Shown: positions 34,771 to 42,938 of the stretch, piece by piece | Numbering within the stretch: the stretch's first letter is position 1 | How the letters are laid out: each line of letters opens with the position of its first letter | Source: Acidobacteriota bacterium | GTDB taxonomy: Bacteria > Acidobacteriota > Terriglobia > 20CM-2-55-15 | Assembly: GCA_003223875.1 (NCBI GenBank) | Contig: QHWY01000092.1 | Span: forward strand, 1-52,791 | Direction: 5' to 3' | DNA: 52,791 nucleotides | Program-made: the position numbers and the translations under genes | Notes under the pieces: model-generated | The model's database searches: none | What the model saw: only the letters and a program-made list of their open reading frames with translations | Told to the model about the DNA's origin: nothing

Positions 34771-35600
34771 AAAAGAATCAGCCTGAGTTGTCCAGCGGAG
34801 ACCGGCTGCGAAAGCTGTCGGTCGTCATCCCGGCAAGAAATGAGCAAGACTGTATTGCTTCCACAGTTGAACACCTGCACATCGAACTATGCCTTCATGA
34901 CATCGACCACGAGATCATCGTAGTCGACGATGGCAGTACGGATAACACGTGGGGCGTGCTCGCCGTCACATGTAATCGAGTTCAGACACTGAGACCTATC
35001 CGGAATACCGGTCCAAATGGCTTCGGCCGCGCAGTCACCTTAGGTTTCGATCAGATATCCGGCGACGCCGTCGTCATCATGATGGCCGACGAAAGCGATG
35101 ATTGCCGCGACGTCGTTTCGTATTGGCGGCTTCTTAACGAAGGGTGGGATGCGGTCTTCGGCTCACGATTTATTCGCGGCGGCGGCGCTATCGATTACCC
35201 GTTTCATAAGCTGATTCTCAACCGGGCGGCAAATCTCTTTCTGAGAATCCTCTTTCATAGCGGCGTCAACGATACGACCAACGCCTTTAAGGCTTACCGT
35301 CGAGCTGTTATCGAAGGCTGCCGTCCGTTTCTGTCGCCGCATTTCAACCTCACTGTTGAACTCCCGCTGAAGACTATCGTACGAGGTTATTCATGGACGG
35401 TAACTCCAATTACCTGGAGGAACCGCCGCAGCGGGTTCTCTAAACTAAAAATCAAGGAAATGGGAAGCCGGTATCTATTTATAGCGCTATATTGCTGGCT
35501 GGAAAAATATTTCAGCCGAGGGGATTACAGAAAAGAATCGGCAAAAACCGACCTGCCTGATGTTGCCAAATCCGCGACAGGGAGTGGATCGCGGGTATGA
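34767..35600 (+). CDS. Glycosyltransferase family 2 (DPM1/polyprenyl-phosphate type)
   Basis: 277 residues from ATG 34767 in an ATGA overlap with the second epimerase. GT-A features are LSVVIPARNEQDC, EIIVVDDGSTDNT (the DDGS nucleotide site) and MADESDD in the place of the metal-binding DxD. GSRFIRGGG and the central helical part resemble dolichol- or undecaprenyl-phosphate sugar transferases, but C-terminal membrane helices are lacking. Last gene of the operon; a perfect inverted repeat lies 66 nt downstream. Confidence 0.85.
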   Translation: MKKNQPELSSGDRLRKLSVVIPARNEQDCIASTVEHLHIELCLHDIDHEIIVVDDGSTDNTWGVLAVTCNRVQTLRPIRNTGPNGFGRAVTLGFDQISGDAVVIMMADESDDCRDVVSYWRLLNEGWDAVFGSRFIRGGGAIDYPFHKLILNRAANLFLRILFHSGVNDTTNAFKAYRRAVIEGCRPFLSPHFNLTVELPLKTIVRGYSWTVTPITWRNRRSGFSKLKIKEMGSRYLFIALYCWLEKYFSRGDYRKESAKTDLPDVAKSATGSGSRV

Positions 35601-35666
35601 CCGGGGAGTTCTTGTCAGGTTGTATGGTGGTCGCGAAGTGGAGGGTGGAGTTTGCGGGCAGGGATT

Positions 35667-35732
35667 AGCCACAAAGAGGCACACGATCTACTTGCGCGTT
35701 CGCGCAAGTAGATCGTGTGCCTCTTTGTGGCT
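35667..35732. repeat. Perfect 32-bp inverted repeat with 2-nt centre (class 3)
   Basis: The left arm begins AGCCACAAAGAGGCACACG and ends TTGCGCG at 35698; the two central bases are TT; the right arm 35701-35732 is its exact reverse complement. It lies between the convergent GT2 gene and the secreted protein gene, so it could end both transcripts, although no T-run follows. The CACAAAGAGGCACA motif recurs as CACAAAAAGGCACA in the repeat at 40388-40490. Confidence 0.93.
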
Positions 35733-35737
35733 GGTTC

Positions 35738-36433
35738 TTACTTTTTCGCGCGGGCGGCCACAGTCGCGCGCTGCGACCAGCCAATGACTTCACTTGCCGT
35801 CGGCCATAAAATGTCGGCGGGAGCGGCTCGCGTGATCAATTCTTCCAGCGAACCGATAGCGACCTGCGCATTCCGGAATTCCTCAGGAGCGAACCGGTCT
35901 GCGCCGACATTTCTTGCAATTTGGAAGGCCGCACGAGCCTGAACGACCCATCCTTGGACGCCTATAGAACTGGTGGCGACCAGCGAAGAATAGTCATAGG
36001 AGCCGACCTCAACCGAAACCGTTTTACGGCGGATGTCTGTTTTGGGCGTTTGGCTTCGATAGGCAACGGCGGAGCTAGGACGATCGACCATGTAATGCGG
36101 TTCGGCTGTGATCAGAATTCCGAATTGGCCGAATCGCGTTGTGGCGGTGAACTGACCCTTGTTTCCGTTGATCTGCACCTCACCGAGGTTGTCGAAGATT
36201 CCTTCCGGCGAAACAGCCCATACAACATATGTATTGAGAGCGGGGCCAAGGCTTTTCGGTTGGGCGATGCGGTCGATTTCAATTTTGATTTGAGTCACGT
36301 TGCCGTCGCGCTTCAGCTCGCTCCGGCCGGCCGGCGTGAGCACTATTTTGACGTCGTTCGCGAGCGGAACCGCGACGATATCGAGATCGACCGCGCTGAC
36401 TGCCAGCACTAAAAATAACGCAGCAATCGTCAT
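35738..36433 (-). CDS. Secreted protein of unknown function
   Basis: 231 residues. The N-terminal hydrophobic stretch (TIAALFLVLAVSAVDL) is a signal peptide or anchor. The middle reads as a beta domain (VKIVLTPAGRSELK, TYVVWAVSPEG, FGILITAEPHYMVDRPS). The C-terminal 65 residues are Ala-rich helix (RAAFQIARNVGADRFAPEE, RNAQVAIGSLEELITRAA), like the DUF4398 type found in envelope proteins. No enzyme motif. It overlaps the upstream gene by 4 nt, so the two are coexpressed. Its stop is 6 nt from the inverted repeat. Confidence 0.75.
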   Translation of the reverse strand: MTIAALFLVLAVSAVDLDIVAVPLANDVKIVLTPAGRSELKRDGNVTQIKIEIDRIAQPKSLGPALNTYVVWAVSPEGIFDNLGEVQINGNKGQFTATTRFGQFGILITAEPHYMVDRPSSAVAYRSQTPKTDIRRKTVSVEVGSYDYSSLVATSSIGVQGWVVQARAAFQIARNVGADRFAPEEFRNAQVAIGSLEELITRAAPADILWPTASEVIGWSQRATVAARAKK

Positions 36434-36882
36434 GGAGATGGATATTTGCTGATCGGTGAAAACGAAATCTTAAGCGTTTCCTTATCGACGCGCAAAGCAA
36501 CCGGATGCTTTAGAGAATCGATTGTGACATACACCACAACCGAACTCCCTTTTCCGTTCGAATCCGTCACCCGCGCATCGTGCATGCCTTTAGTGTAGTA
36601 ACCGTCCTTACCCCAGTCCTGCAAAAAATCCTTCGTCGTGTAGCGAGCATCGGCATCCCAATTTTGATACGCGGCCTCGTACTGCCCGTTTTGTATGGCT
36701 TCGATGAACAACCGGACGCGTCTCTCCTCACGAAAATTAGCGAATTTATAAGCGACTCCGCCAATGAAGATCAGAACCAAGCCAATCGTCAGCGGCACTT
36801 TTAGCGCTGCCTTCCACGACCGCGACTTTTTGGGAAGCTCGTGCTCGCCATAAATCAAGCTGCCAATAAGCTTCTCAGCCAT
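36430..36882 (-). CDS. Small membrane-anchored protein of unknown function
   Basis: 150 residues from ATG 36882. A cytosolic N-terminus of about 30 residues is followed by one membrane helix (VPLTIGLVLIFIGGVAYKF) and an outer domain that looks NTF2-like or cystatin-like (FIEAIQNGQYEAAYQNWD, SVVVYVTIDSLKHPVALRVD). I do not recognise a named family. The open frame upstream to 37143 runs through a repeat and is rejected. A TACAAT box (36891-36896) ends 8 nt before ATG. An ATGA overlap couples it to the next gene. Confidence 0.7.
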   Translation of the reverse strand: MAEKLIGSLIYGEHELPKKSRSWKAALKVPLTIGLVLIFIGGVAYKFANFREERRVRLFIEAIQNGQYEAAYQNWDADARYTTKDFLQDWGKDGYYTKGMHDARVTDSNGKGSSVVVYVTIDSLKHPVALRVDKETLKISFSPISKYPSP

Positions 36883-36993
36883 ACGCTTCAATTGTAGCGC
36901 GGGTTCAGCCGTTACCTCGTCATGGGTGCGAATATTTCCTTCTGTCCCCAAGATTCGGTAGTGACTCAGTTTCAAAATTGCGGGGTTTCCCAA

Positions 36994-37103
36994 CTGTAGC
37001 GGCGCTCTATGAGCGCCGACGGTGCAGCAGTTTAGACATCGCCGGCGGTCATTTCTTGAGGCTGCGCGCTGCCGCGCTTGCGCTTCGCGGACCGCCGCTA
37101 CAG
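36994..37103. repeat. Palindromic dispersed repeat, class 2
   Basis: 110 bp bounded by CTGTAGCGGCG on the left and CGCCGCTACAG on the right. It contains GCGCTCTATGAGCGCCG and a GAGGCTGCGCGCTGCCGCGC module resembling the central module of class 1. A related unit with two GGCGGTCATAGACCGCC hairpins is at 42734-42801. It fills most of the gap between the divergent genes at 36882 and 37243. Confidence 0.8.
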
Positions 37104-37242
37104 ATGAAACGGAGTCACCACCCAAGATTCTCCAGGATTCCAAATTTCAGGACCCGACCATATACTGAACGGTACACACCTGGAAGGACTCCAATTCACG
37201 ATTCCATACGAACGGGGAGAGCTGCAAGTGACGAGGTAGAGC

Positions 37243-38979
37243 ATGATAGCGTTGACCGCTTTTCTGTTTTTCCTTTTGCAATCGAGTAAGGGCTCTATTG
37301 AAGGCGCCGTCGTAAACAGCGCCACGAATAAACCTATTGCCGGTGCGCAGGTGCAAGCGACACGGATGCCGGGCGGAATGGGAACAACTGGAACTGTTGC
37401 AACGGCGCTAGTGGGTGGGGTCATTACTGCCGCGCCGCCGGCTGGGACGATCGTGCGTCAAGGCGAAGGCGCGGCGCCCGTACAAATACCACCGGCAACA
37501 ACTGATGCGAACGGTCATTTTGTTTTTTCGGATCTGGAACCAGGCACTTATTTTCTGCGCGCCTTTGCAGACGGCTATGCCCGCCAGGAGTTCAACCCGC
37601 GTCCCGGCGGTACGAACTCTATGACCGTGCAGGTCACATTGGCGGCAGGCACAGTGTTGAAAGATACCGTATTTCGTCTCGTCCCAGGCGGCACAGTGAG
37701 CGGCCGAGTCACAGGTTCCGGCGGCGCGCCGCTCGTAAATCTGGAGGTGACGGTGCTACGGAACGGCTATGACCCAGATGGGCGAAAGCGGCTTCAGCAG
37801 GTGGGTGCCGCGCAGACGAATGATCTCGGAGAGTATCGACTGTTCTGGATAACGCCCGGACGTTACTACCTCAGCGTGGCTCCTTCAAACCGCCCGATGC
37901 CGGGAATTGCATTTTTTCCTGGAACGAGTTCGAACAAATATCCCCGCACTTTCTACCCCGGAGTAAGCGATGTGTCGGCTGCCGTTCTGGTCGACATTCA
38001 AGCGGCCGCGGAATTGAGCGGCATGGATTTTCGTCTCGTCGAGCAGCCGACTTACCGCGTGCGTGGCCGAATCGTCGATTCAACAACCGGCCAAGCGCCG
38101 CGTGGCGTTTCGATCGGGATCGTACCGCGTGACCCAATCGGGAATGCAGGAATGTCCATGTTCAGCACTCCATACAATGCTGCGGATGGCAGTTTCGAGT
38201 TACGCGATATTCCTTCGGGCGAATACATCATCCGGGCCCAACTGCAATTCAATGGGCGGTTCGAGCCAGGTCAACCCCGTCCAATTCCTCCAATTGCCAC
38301 TGCTTCCGTTGATGTGCGCGGCGGCGATGTTGACGGTGTCGTTGTCGCGTTCGAGCCCCCAGTGTCGGTTTCTGGACGAATCACAGTCGACGGCAAAGCT
38401 TTACCGGCCGGTATGCGCGCAAATGTTTCGCTCCGTCCGTTTGTTCTCAACTCTCCCATCGGATTACCGCCCCGCCAGCCACAATGGAATCCGGATGGGA
38501 GTTTCAGAATTGATCAGGTTCCTCCCGGCGAGTATCGCGTCGATGCCTGCTGCGTCGGCGGCCAGAATATATACGTCAAAGAAATCCGGCTCGGTTCAGT
38601 GGACCTTTTGAGTCATCCGTTGGTCGTGTCGGGTCCGATTGCTGACAGTCTGGAGGTCGTGTTTGGAGAAGGAGCGGGCGAGATTAGCGGTACGGTTCGA
38701 GCAGATTCTCAAAAGACGCCGGCGAAGGTTTCCGTAGTACTCATTCCCGATCAACGTGAACGTCGTGACCTGTACAAATTCACAATGAGCGATGCCGCTG
38801 GCCATTTCATATTTCGAACCGTGGCGCCTGGTTCGTACAAGGTGTTTGCAGGGGCAGATATTGAGCAAAATTCCTGGTTCGACCGAGACGTGCTGCGCAA
38901 TTACGAGCAATCCGGCACGCCGGCTAAGGTTTCAGATTTCGGCAATACCACTTTGGATGTGAATTTAATCACGAAGTAA
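37243..38979 (+). CDS. Secreted carboxypeptidase-regulatory-like domain protein
   Basis: 578 residues. A short signal peptide (IALTAFLFFLLQSSKG) precedes repeated Ig-like carboxypeptidase-regulatory units: GSIEGAVVNSATNKPIAGAQVQA, GTVSGRVTGSGGAPLVNLEV, RGRIVDSTTGQAPRGVSI, VSGRITVDGKALPAG and ISGTVRADSQKTPAKVSV (at about 18, 155, 272, 385 and 483), each followed by a GxYxLxxVxPGxYxL-type strand. Such domains are abundant in Acidobacteriota and often sit at the N-terminus of TonB-dependent receptors or in free surface proteins; here no barrel follows. GAGGTAGA precedes ATG. A truncated paralogue starts 8 nt after its stop. Confidence 0.84.
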   Translation: MIALTAFLFFLLQSSKGSIEGAVVNSATNKPIAGAQVQATRMPGGMGTTGTVATALVGGVITAAPPAGTIVRQGEGAAPVQIPPATTDANGHFVFSDLEPGTYFLRAFADGYARQEFNPRPGGTNSMTVQVTLAAGTVLKDTVFRLVPGGTVSGRVTGSGGAPLVNLEVTVLRNGYDPDGRKRLQQVGAAQTNDLGEYRLFWITPGRYYLSVAPSNRPMPGIAFFPGTSSNKYPRTFYPGVSDVSAAVLVDIQAAAELSGMDFRLVEQPTYRVRGRIVDSTTGQAPRGVSIGIVPRDPIGNAGMSMFSTPYNAADGSFELRDIPSGEYIIRAQLQFNGRFEPGQPRPIPPIATASVDVRGGDVDGVVVAFEPPVSVSGRITVDGKALPAGMRANVSLRPFVLNSPIGLPPRQPQWNPDGSFRIDQVPPGEYRVDACCVGGQNIYVKEIRLGSVDLLSHPLVVSGPIADSLEVVFGEGAGEISGTVRADSQKTPAKVSVVLIPDQRERRDLYKFTMSDAAGHFIFRTVAPGSYKVFAGADIEQNSWFDRDVLRNYEQSGTPAKVSDFGNTTLDVNLITK

Positions 38980-38987
38980 CGTCGAGT

Positions 38988-39110
38988 ATGAAAACCCTGA
39001 CACTTGGTATAGTCCTGCTTCTGCAGGCCTCGCCATTGACAGTTCAGCAGCAACAGGATCAAAGGGCTTCCATCGAAGGAGTCGTGCTGCGCATCGGAAC
39101 AGATGTTTAG
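38988..39110 (+). pseudogene. Truncated start of a second carboxypeptidase-regulatory-like gene
   Basis: A 40-codon frame: signal peptide MKTLTLGIVLLLQASPLTVQ, then QDQRASIEGVVLRIGT, then a stop. The IEGVV segment is the start of a carboxypeptidase-regulatory-like unit, as in the preceding gene, but the chain breaks at once. It appears to be the 5' end of a paralogue whose body has been deleted; unrelated sequence follows. Confidence 0.7.
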
Positions 39111-39436
39111 CTGTATTATACGTACGTTGTTAATCAGGACAGAAGGGCCCGCTGCTCGGCCGTTCCTCGTTGCGCCTAAGTCAGCAGAAATGCCGACGTT
39201 GAGACGGCAATCGGACACATCTCAAACCGGTAAGTGCGCTGCGGAGCAGGAAACGATTTTTTAAGCAGACTAGGTGATCTCCTCCGAGAGTCTCTTCGCG
39301 TACGGGGTTACACCGCGGTGCCACAGCGATAGCTGCAGGCTGCGGCAGATTTGCCGAGCGCCTTGGCGGCCGTCTGCCCACCTACGAACCCTCTCCTGTG
39401 GAACGGAGGGGGCTCGTGATTTTCCTGAAACCGGTT
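39111..39436. other. Gene-poor region with decayed sequence
   Basis: 326 bp without an intact gene. It contains the GT2 fragment (39200-39345) and, at its right end, the perfect palindrome CTGAAACCGGTTTCAG (39425-39440). The piece 39111-39199 shows nothing I recognise. Confidence 0.55.
39200..39345 (-). pseudogene. Fragment of a family 2 glycosyltransferase
   Basis: On the minus strand, AIAVAP, then a frame slip, then RVTP-like, then KNRFLLRSALTG align with AVALHRRRVTPERR and SVKNRFLLRINNMTG of the GT2 at 42939-43889. About 22 nt (plus-strand 39248-39269, GCGGAGCAGGAAACGATTTT and neighbours) are identical to plus-strand 43155 onward. The match carries indels and stops on both sides, so it is a decayed piece. 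Confidence 0.6.
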
Positions 39437-39440
39437 TCAG
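39425..39440. promoter_or_regulatory. 16-bp perfect palindrome resembling a LacI-family operator
   Basis: CTGAAACCGGTTTCAG has the central CG and TGAAA half-site typical of LacI/GalR-family operators. It overlaps the stop codon of the MBL-fold gene, so any regulated promoter would face left, into a region of decayed genes. It may also fold as a short hairpin. Confidence 0.35.
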
Positions 39441-40336
39441 TATTTCTTTAACTCGTTGTAAGCGGTTTGGATGTTGCCTTTGATGCCGCCGAAAAGAGGA
39501 GCTGGTGGACCATAGCCTGAGTATTTGGCGGGAGGTCTCCACTCCGTCGCGGCCTGATCGATGGTCTTACCGGCCTTCATTTCGCTCTGCACCCAGGTGA
39601 TAAAGTCATTATTGAAGTCGGCGTATTCCTTGAGATCCGCCGGCTTCATCAGCGTGCTGTGGCCCGTAATAATCGTGTCGATGTTCTTGACGGTGTTGTA
39701 GGCTTTCTCCAGCGTCTTGCCGTAGTCGACGGCGCTGCCGCCGCTCATCACGTCGATCAGAGGCGCGTTCTTGCCGGCAAACATGTCACCGGCGTGCATC
39801 ACCCGTAACGCCGGGAACACGACCCATGCGTCGCCGCCCGTGTGGCCACGGCCGAAGTAAAACAACTCGATCTGGTCCTTGCCGGAGCCGACATTCATCT
39901 TATCTTTGAAGGTTTTCTTCGGCAGGAACTTCGCCTTATCACCTTTGAAGGCGTCCTGCTTTTCCATATTCGCCTTGGTGACCTCTTGAGCAATGACTTC
40001 AACATTGGCAGGGAAGGCTTCATTGCTGCCGACGTGATCGGGGTGACTATGGGTGTTGATAATTGTAGTTACCGGCTTGTCGGTGACGGTTTTGATCTTA
40101 TCGAGGATCGGCTGCCCCCAGCCCGCAAGCTTCGTGTCCACTACCACAACACCGCGGTCTGTAATCAAGGCAGCTGTGTTTCCACCGCCTCCAGTGATCA
40201 TGTAAAGGTTGTCTCGAACCTTTTCGATCTGGGCAACATTCGGCCCACGCTGCCCTCCCGGCGCCTGAGAGGCCACAATCGCCATCGAAAGCACGCCGAT
40301 GGCAAGAAGCGCAATTAACAATGTAGCTCGTTTCAT
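39437..40336 (-). CDS. Secreted metallo-beta-lactamase-fold hydrolase
   Basis: 299 residues from ATG 40336, which follows GGGAGGT by 5 nt. Signal peptide to about residue 23. The zinc motif is THSHPDH (95-101), followed by YFGRGHTGGDAWV, MHAGDMFAG and a late TGHSTLM, the full set of MBL ligands. The layout resembles quinoprotein-relay or cyclase-like MBL hydrolases of Acidobacteriota. Substrate unknown; export to the periplasm is expected. The open frame upstream to 40609 crosses a repeat and is rejected. Confidence 0.87.
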   Translation of the reverse strand: MKRATLLIALLAIGVLSMAIVASQAPGGQRGPNVAQIEKVRDNLYMITGGGGNTAALITDRGVVVVDTKLAGWGQPILDKIKTVTDKPVTTIINTHSHPDHVGSNEAFPANVEVIAQEVTKANMEKQDAFKGDKAKFLPKKTFKDKMNVGSGKDQIELFYFGRGHTGGDAWVVFPALRVMHAGDMFAGKNAPLIDVMSGGSAVDYGKTLEKAYNTVKNIDTIITGHSTLMKPADLKEYADFNNDFITWVQSEMKAGKTIDQAATEWRPPAKYSGYGPPAPLFGGIKGNIQTAYNELKKY

Positions 40337-40387
40337 GACATACCTCCCAAAGACGTGTTTTGAATTCCGAACTCGCACGAATTTTAT

Positions 40388-40490
40388 CAAACGACACAAA
40401 AAGGCACAAAACGCAACCCATAAAACGCATAAAAGTTTCTTCTTTTTGTGCCTTTTGGGGTCCTCATTGTGCTTTTTGTGGTTCGTTTTT
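40388..40490. repeat. AT-rich inverted repeat of the CACAAAAAGGCACAA type (class 3)
   Basis: Left arm near 40390 (AAACGACACAAAAAGGCACA) and right arm near 40488 (GTGCTTTTTGTGGTTCGTTT) are imperfect reverse complements; an inner copy TTTTTGTGCCTTTTGGGG lies at 40443-40460. It separates the MBL gene from the monoheme protein and supplies the last codons and stop of the latter. Confidence 0.75.
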
Positions 40491-42656
40491 ATTTTCCTTA
40501 GCCTTTTTGGGGACCGCCCGTTTAGTCCGAGTGGACGATTTGGGCGAGTACTGGAACCGCGTGGCAATGTCCGTATAGTCCGCCCCCCATTTCTGAAGCT
40601 TCCGCACAACGTCGGGACTTACTCCGGCTGCCATGAATGCCGGCGCCGTCTCCCATACGTTTCCGCCGGAAATGCCTCCGAGGCTTGACGGTGGAGCGTA
40701 GCTATTCTCCGACAAGCCAACTCTGAAGTATCGAGCGACGGGATATTGCTGATTCTTATCCAGCCACGCCGCCAGCAGGGATTCGGTGATTGCACGCTTC
40801 GCTTCGCGGGAAAGTGGTTGGAAGATCGGAGCCCATTCCTCGCTCACCATGATGGTCGGATCGACGGTCTGGTTGGGACGCCATCCTTGCGTTAAGTCTT
40901 GTGGTCCAATGCGCGGGTCGGTCGATTGCAGCGCTTTGATCACAGTCACCAGCAGTCTTGCAGGTTCAGGGCTTCGGGTCTCCCGATAAAGATCCTGAAA
41001 TCCACCAATCACGTAGAGCCAGTCCACAGGTGAGCGGTCGCGATGGCGATGATTGCCGCTATTCAGCAACACCTGCAGCGCATACCACGATGCGTTGAAG
41101 TATTCATTGGTCAACGCGCTGCCGCCCATTCCCGAGGGTCCGTTAGGAATGTTGACAGCAGCGGGAGCCGTCGCCGCTGGAATCGTGTTGAACCAGCTCC
41201 TGGGTTCTCCACTTTCCCCAAAGAGTTCGCGTCCTCGTCCCTCGAGGCCAAATTCTTGAGTCATCTCCCAGGTCTTGACGAGCTGCCAGAGCTCGGTGGA
41301 ATACGCCTTTGTTGCCAAATCGGGCGTCCAAGTCACCCCGCGCTCGACGTACGGCTTGAGAAGCGCGGTCCGAGCGTTCCGCCATTTGTCGAAGGCGGCA
41401 ACAATGCGACCGGACGAGATCATCGCTGAGAGATCGTGCGACGCCAACATGCCGCGCAACGATTGTTTGGATCCACCGGCGCGCACATTCCTGCCCGCGT
41501 ACGAGGGACCATCGACGGAGCCGTACAACTCCGCGAATTCACTATTCTGAAACGCTGTGCCCCACGCGTCCAGAGGATGAACGCGCGGAAGCCAGTGATT
41601 CCAGTCCGGAAGTTGCAACGAAATCGGGACCTCGCGCACATTCAAGTTTCCATCGGGGCGAAAAGCATTGATCGAGATTGCTGTTACAAGCGCGCTCCAG
41701 TCTGGTGCGCCAGCAACCTCCTCTGCGGACCGTCCTCCTCGACCACCGTTCGGCGAGAAGATGAAAGCAAGCGTGGCGCTGTCGTTGTCGAGCACCCACG
41801 CGAGTCCCGCTCCGGCAGCCCAGTTGGCGATAGGCTGAGCATCCAAACCGGGTCCCGGCTGATAGGGCGGATTCCACGGACGCCCTGGGCTCGCGAATGG
41901 CAGCGCGCGGATGTAGCTTGCGATCTGCTGTCCCTCGAGATCCGAAAGCCCGTGAAACCGGGATCTAGCCGCAATCGAAGCGTTGGAATAGCCAAAATAT
42001 TTGAGATCACGACCATCGTAGGCGTGACAGTCCGCACAATGGGCTCGAATCTGTGGGGAGTTCGGAAAAGCGCTGGCCTTCAGTTGGGCGTTGAACCAAA
42101 GCTCTTTCCCAGCGCGTAGGGAATCGGAGTCGCGCAACGGAGGTGTCCATGTGTTGGCATGTTCCTCGGCGAATGCGTTTCCCCCCAGAACCTTGCTGGA
42201 ATCGGCTTTGAGAAAGTTGAAGGCCACGACTCGAAAGCCGCTCGCAGTACCGTCAGTACCGTTGAAACGGAACCGGATGGTATTGGCCCCCTCAACGACG
42301 AGGTCAGCCGGGAGCAGCAGCGTCACTTTGAGGGTTGTGAAACCCCCTCCTATTCCGCCATAGCTCTTGCCGGGCTCAGCGACGGCAACCGTGCCGTTAT
42401 TTAATGAGAACCATACGCTCTGGTTGACTTGCACGCTCACCATGTCGGCATAGCTCAGACCATGGATCTGCATCCACAAAGAGCTGACGTCGTGGGCAGA
42501 CCGCGGGGGGACTTCGACCGTAACACTCGCTGTTGTGCCGCTCTCGCCGACAACCTCGACTGGAAGAGTCACGGCAGCCAAGACGGTTGCGGTATGTGCG
42601 AAGGAGGAACAGAAACCAGCCACTACTAAGGTCGTGAAAAAGTGTCGAAGACTCAT
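40464..42656 (-). CDS. Large secreted monoheme cytochrome c-like protein
   Basis: 730 residues from ATG 42656. Signal peptide to about residue 29, then a beta domain (about 30-150) with NTIRFRFNGTDGTASGFRVVAFNFL that looks carbohydrate-binding-like. A heme site CADCH follows (207-211), with DLEGQQIASYIRALP as the closing helix of a c-type fold; the 450 C-terminal residues have no motif I know. The single heme suggests electron transfer to or from an unidentified partner outside the membrane. The last ten residues (ENKNEPQKAQ) are encoded by the inverted repeat at 40388-40490, so the original C-terminus was probably replaced. TATACT lies 12 nt before ATG. Confidence 0.8.
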   Translation of the reverse strand: MSLRHFFTTLVVAGFCSSFAHTATVLAAVTLPVEVVGESGTTASVTVEVPPRSAHDVSSLWMQIHGLSYADMVSVQVNQSVWFSLNNGTVAVAEPGKSYGGIGGGFTTLKVTLLLPADLVVEGANTIRFRFNGTDGTASGFRVVAFNFLKADSSKVLGGNAFAEEHANTWTPPLRDSDSLRAGKELWFNAQLKASAFPNSPQIRAHCADCHAYDGRDLKYFGYSNASIAARSRFHGLSDLEGQQIASYIRALPFASPGRPWNPPYQPGPGLDAQPIANWAAGAGLAWVLDNDSATLAFIFSPNGGRGGRSAEEVAGAPDWSALVTAISINAFRPDGNLNVREVPISLQLPDWNHWLPRVHPLDAWGTAFQNSEFAELYGSVDGPSYAGRNVRAGGSKQSLRGMLASHDLSAMISSGRIVAAFDKWRNARTALLKPYVERGVTWTPDLATKAYSTELWQLVKTWEMTQEFGLEGRGRELFGESGEPRSWFNTIPAATAPAAVNIPNGPSGMGGSALTNEYFNASWYALQVLLNSGNHRHRDRSPVDWLYVIGGFQDLYRETRSPEPARLLVTVIKALQSTDPRIGPQDLTQGWRPNQTVDPTIMVSEEWAPIFQPLSREAKRAITESLLAAWLDKNQQYPVARYFRVGLSENSYAPPSSLGGISGGNVWETAPAFMAAGVSPDVVRKLQKWGADYTDIATRFQYSPKSSTRTKRAVPKKAKENKNEPQKAQ

Positions 42657-42733
42657 TTTGCCGTTGCCAGTATATACCCTGAGCGCCCCCTGCCGCCTTT
42701 CTTGCGCTTTGCACAGAGAGTCGAGTATAGCCA

Positions 42734-42801
42734 CTGTAGCGGCGGTCATAGACCGCCGGCGATCTCGCAAATTGCTGTATTGTCGGCGGTCATAGACCGC
42801 C
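42734..42801. repeat. Class 2 repeat with two GGCGGTC hairpins
   Basis: Begins CTGTAGC like the element at 36994 and contains GGCGGTCATAGACCGCC twice (42741-42757 and 42785-42801), each a 7-bp stem with ATA loop. Confidence 0.75.
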
Positions 42802-42835
42802 GCGAGACAGCACGACATCGTGCACTTTTTGTGCA

Positions 42836-42921
42836 AAGACCCTTTCTTGAGGCTTCGCCCTGCCGGGCTCGCGCTTCGTGCGGCGGCTCCCCCCCTCACG
42901 AGGGGGAGAGTAGGGGGTAGA
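42836..42921. repeat. Class 1-like palindromic element, partial (R4)
   Basis: Contains GAGGCTTCGCCCTGCCGGGC and CGCGCTTCGTGCGGCGGCTC, as in R1 and R2, then CCCCCTCACGAGGGGGAGAG. The usual CCCCTCCTC end is altered. Confidence 0.65.
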
Positions 42922-42938
42922 TCCACTGCGGCCTTGTC

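Larger units (their letters stand above)
42657..42938. other. Repeat-filled intergenic region
   Basis: 282 bp between two minus-strand genes. From the left it contains a possible promoter for the cytochrome gene (TATACT in minus orientation, about 42669-42674), two GGCGGTCATAGACCGCC hairpins, a CACGACATCGTG hairpin and a class 1-like palindromic element. No coding sequence seen. Confidence 0.6.

Noticed and set aside
36883..37143. N-terminal extension of the small membrane protein to 37143
   Set aside because: It reads through a class 2 repeat; the helix and domain follow ATG 36882.
40337..40609. N-terminal extension of the MBL hydrolase to 40609
   Set aside because: It reads through an inverted repeat; a strong Shine-Dalgarno sequence and signal peptide fix the start at 40336.
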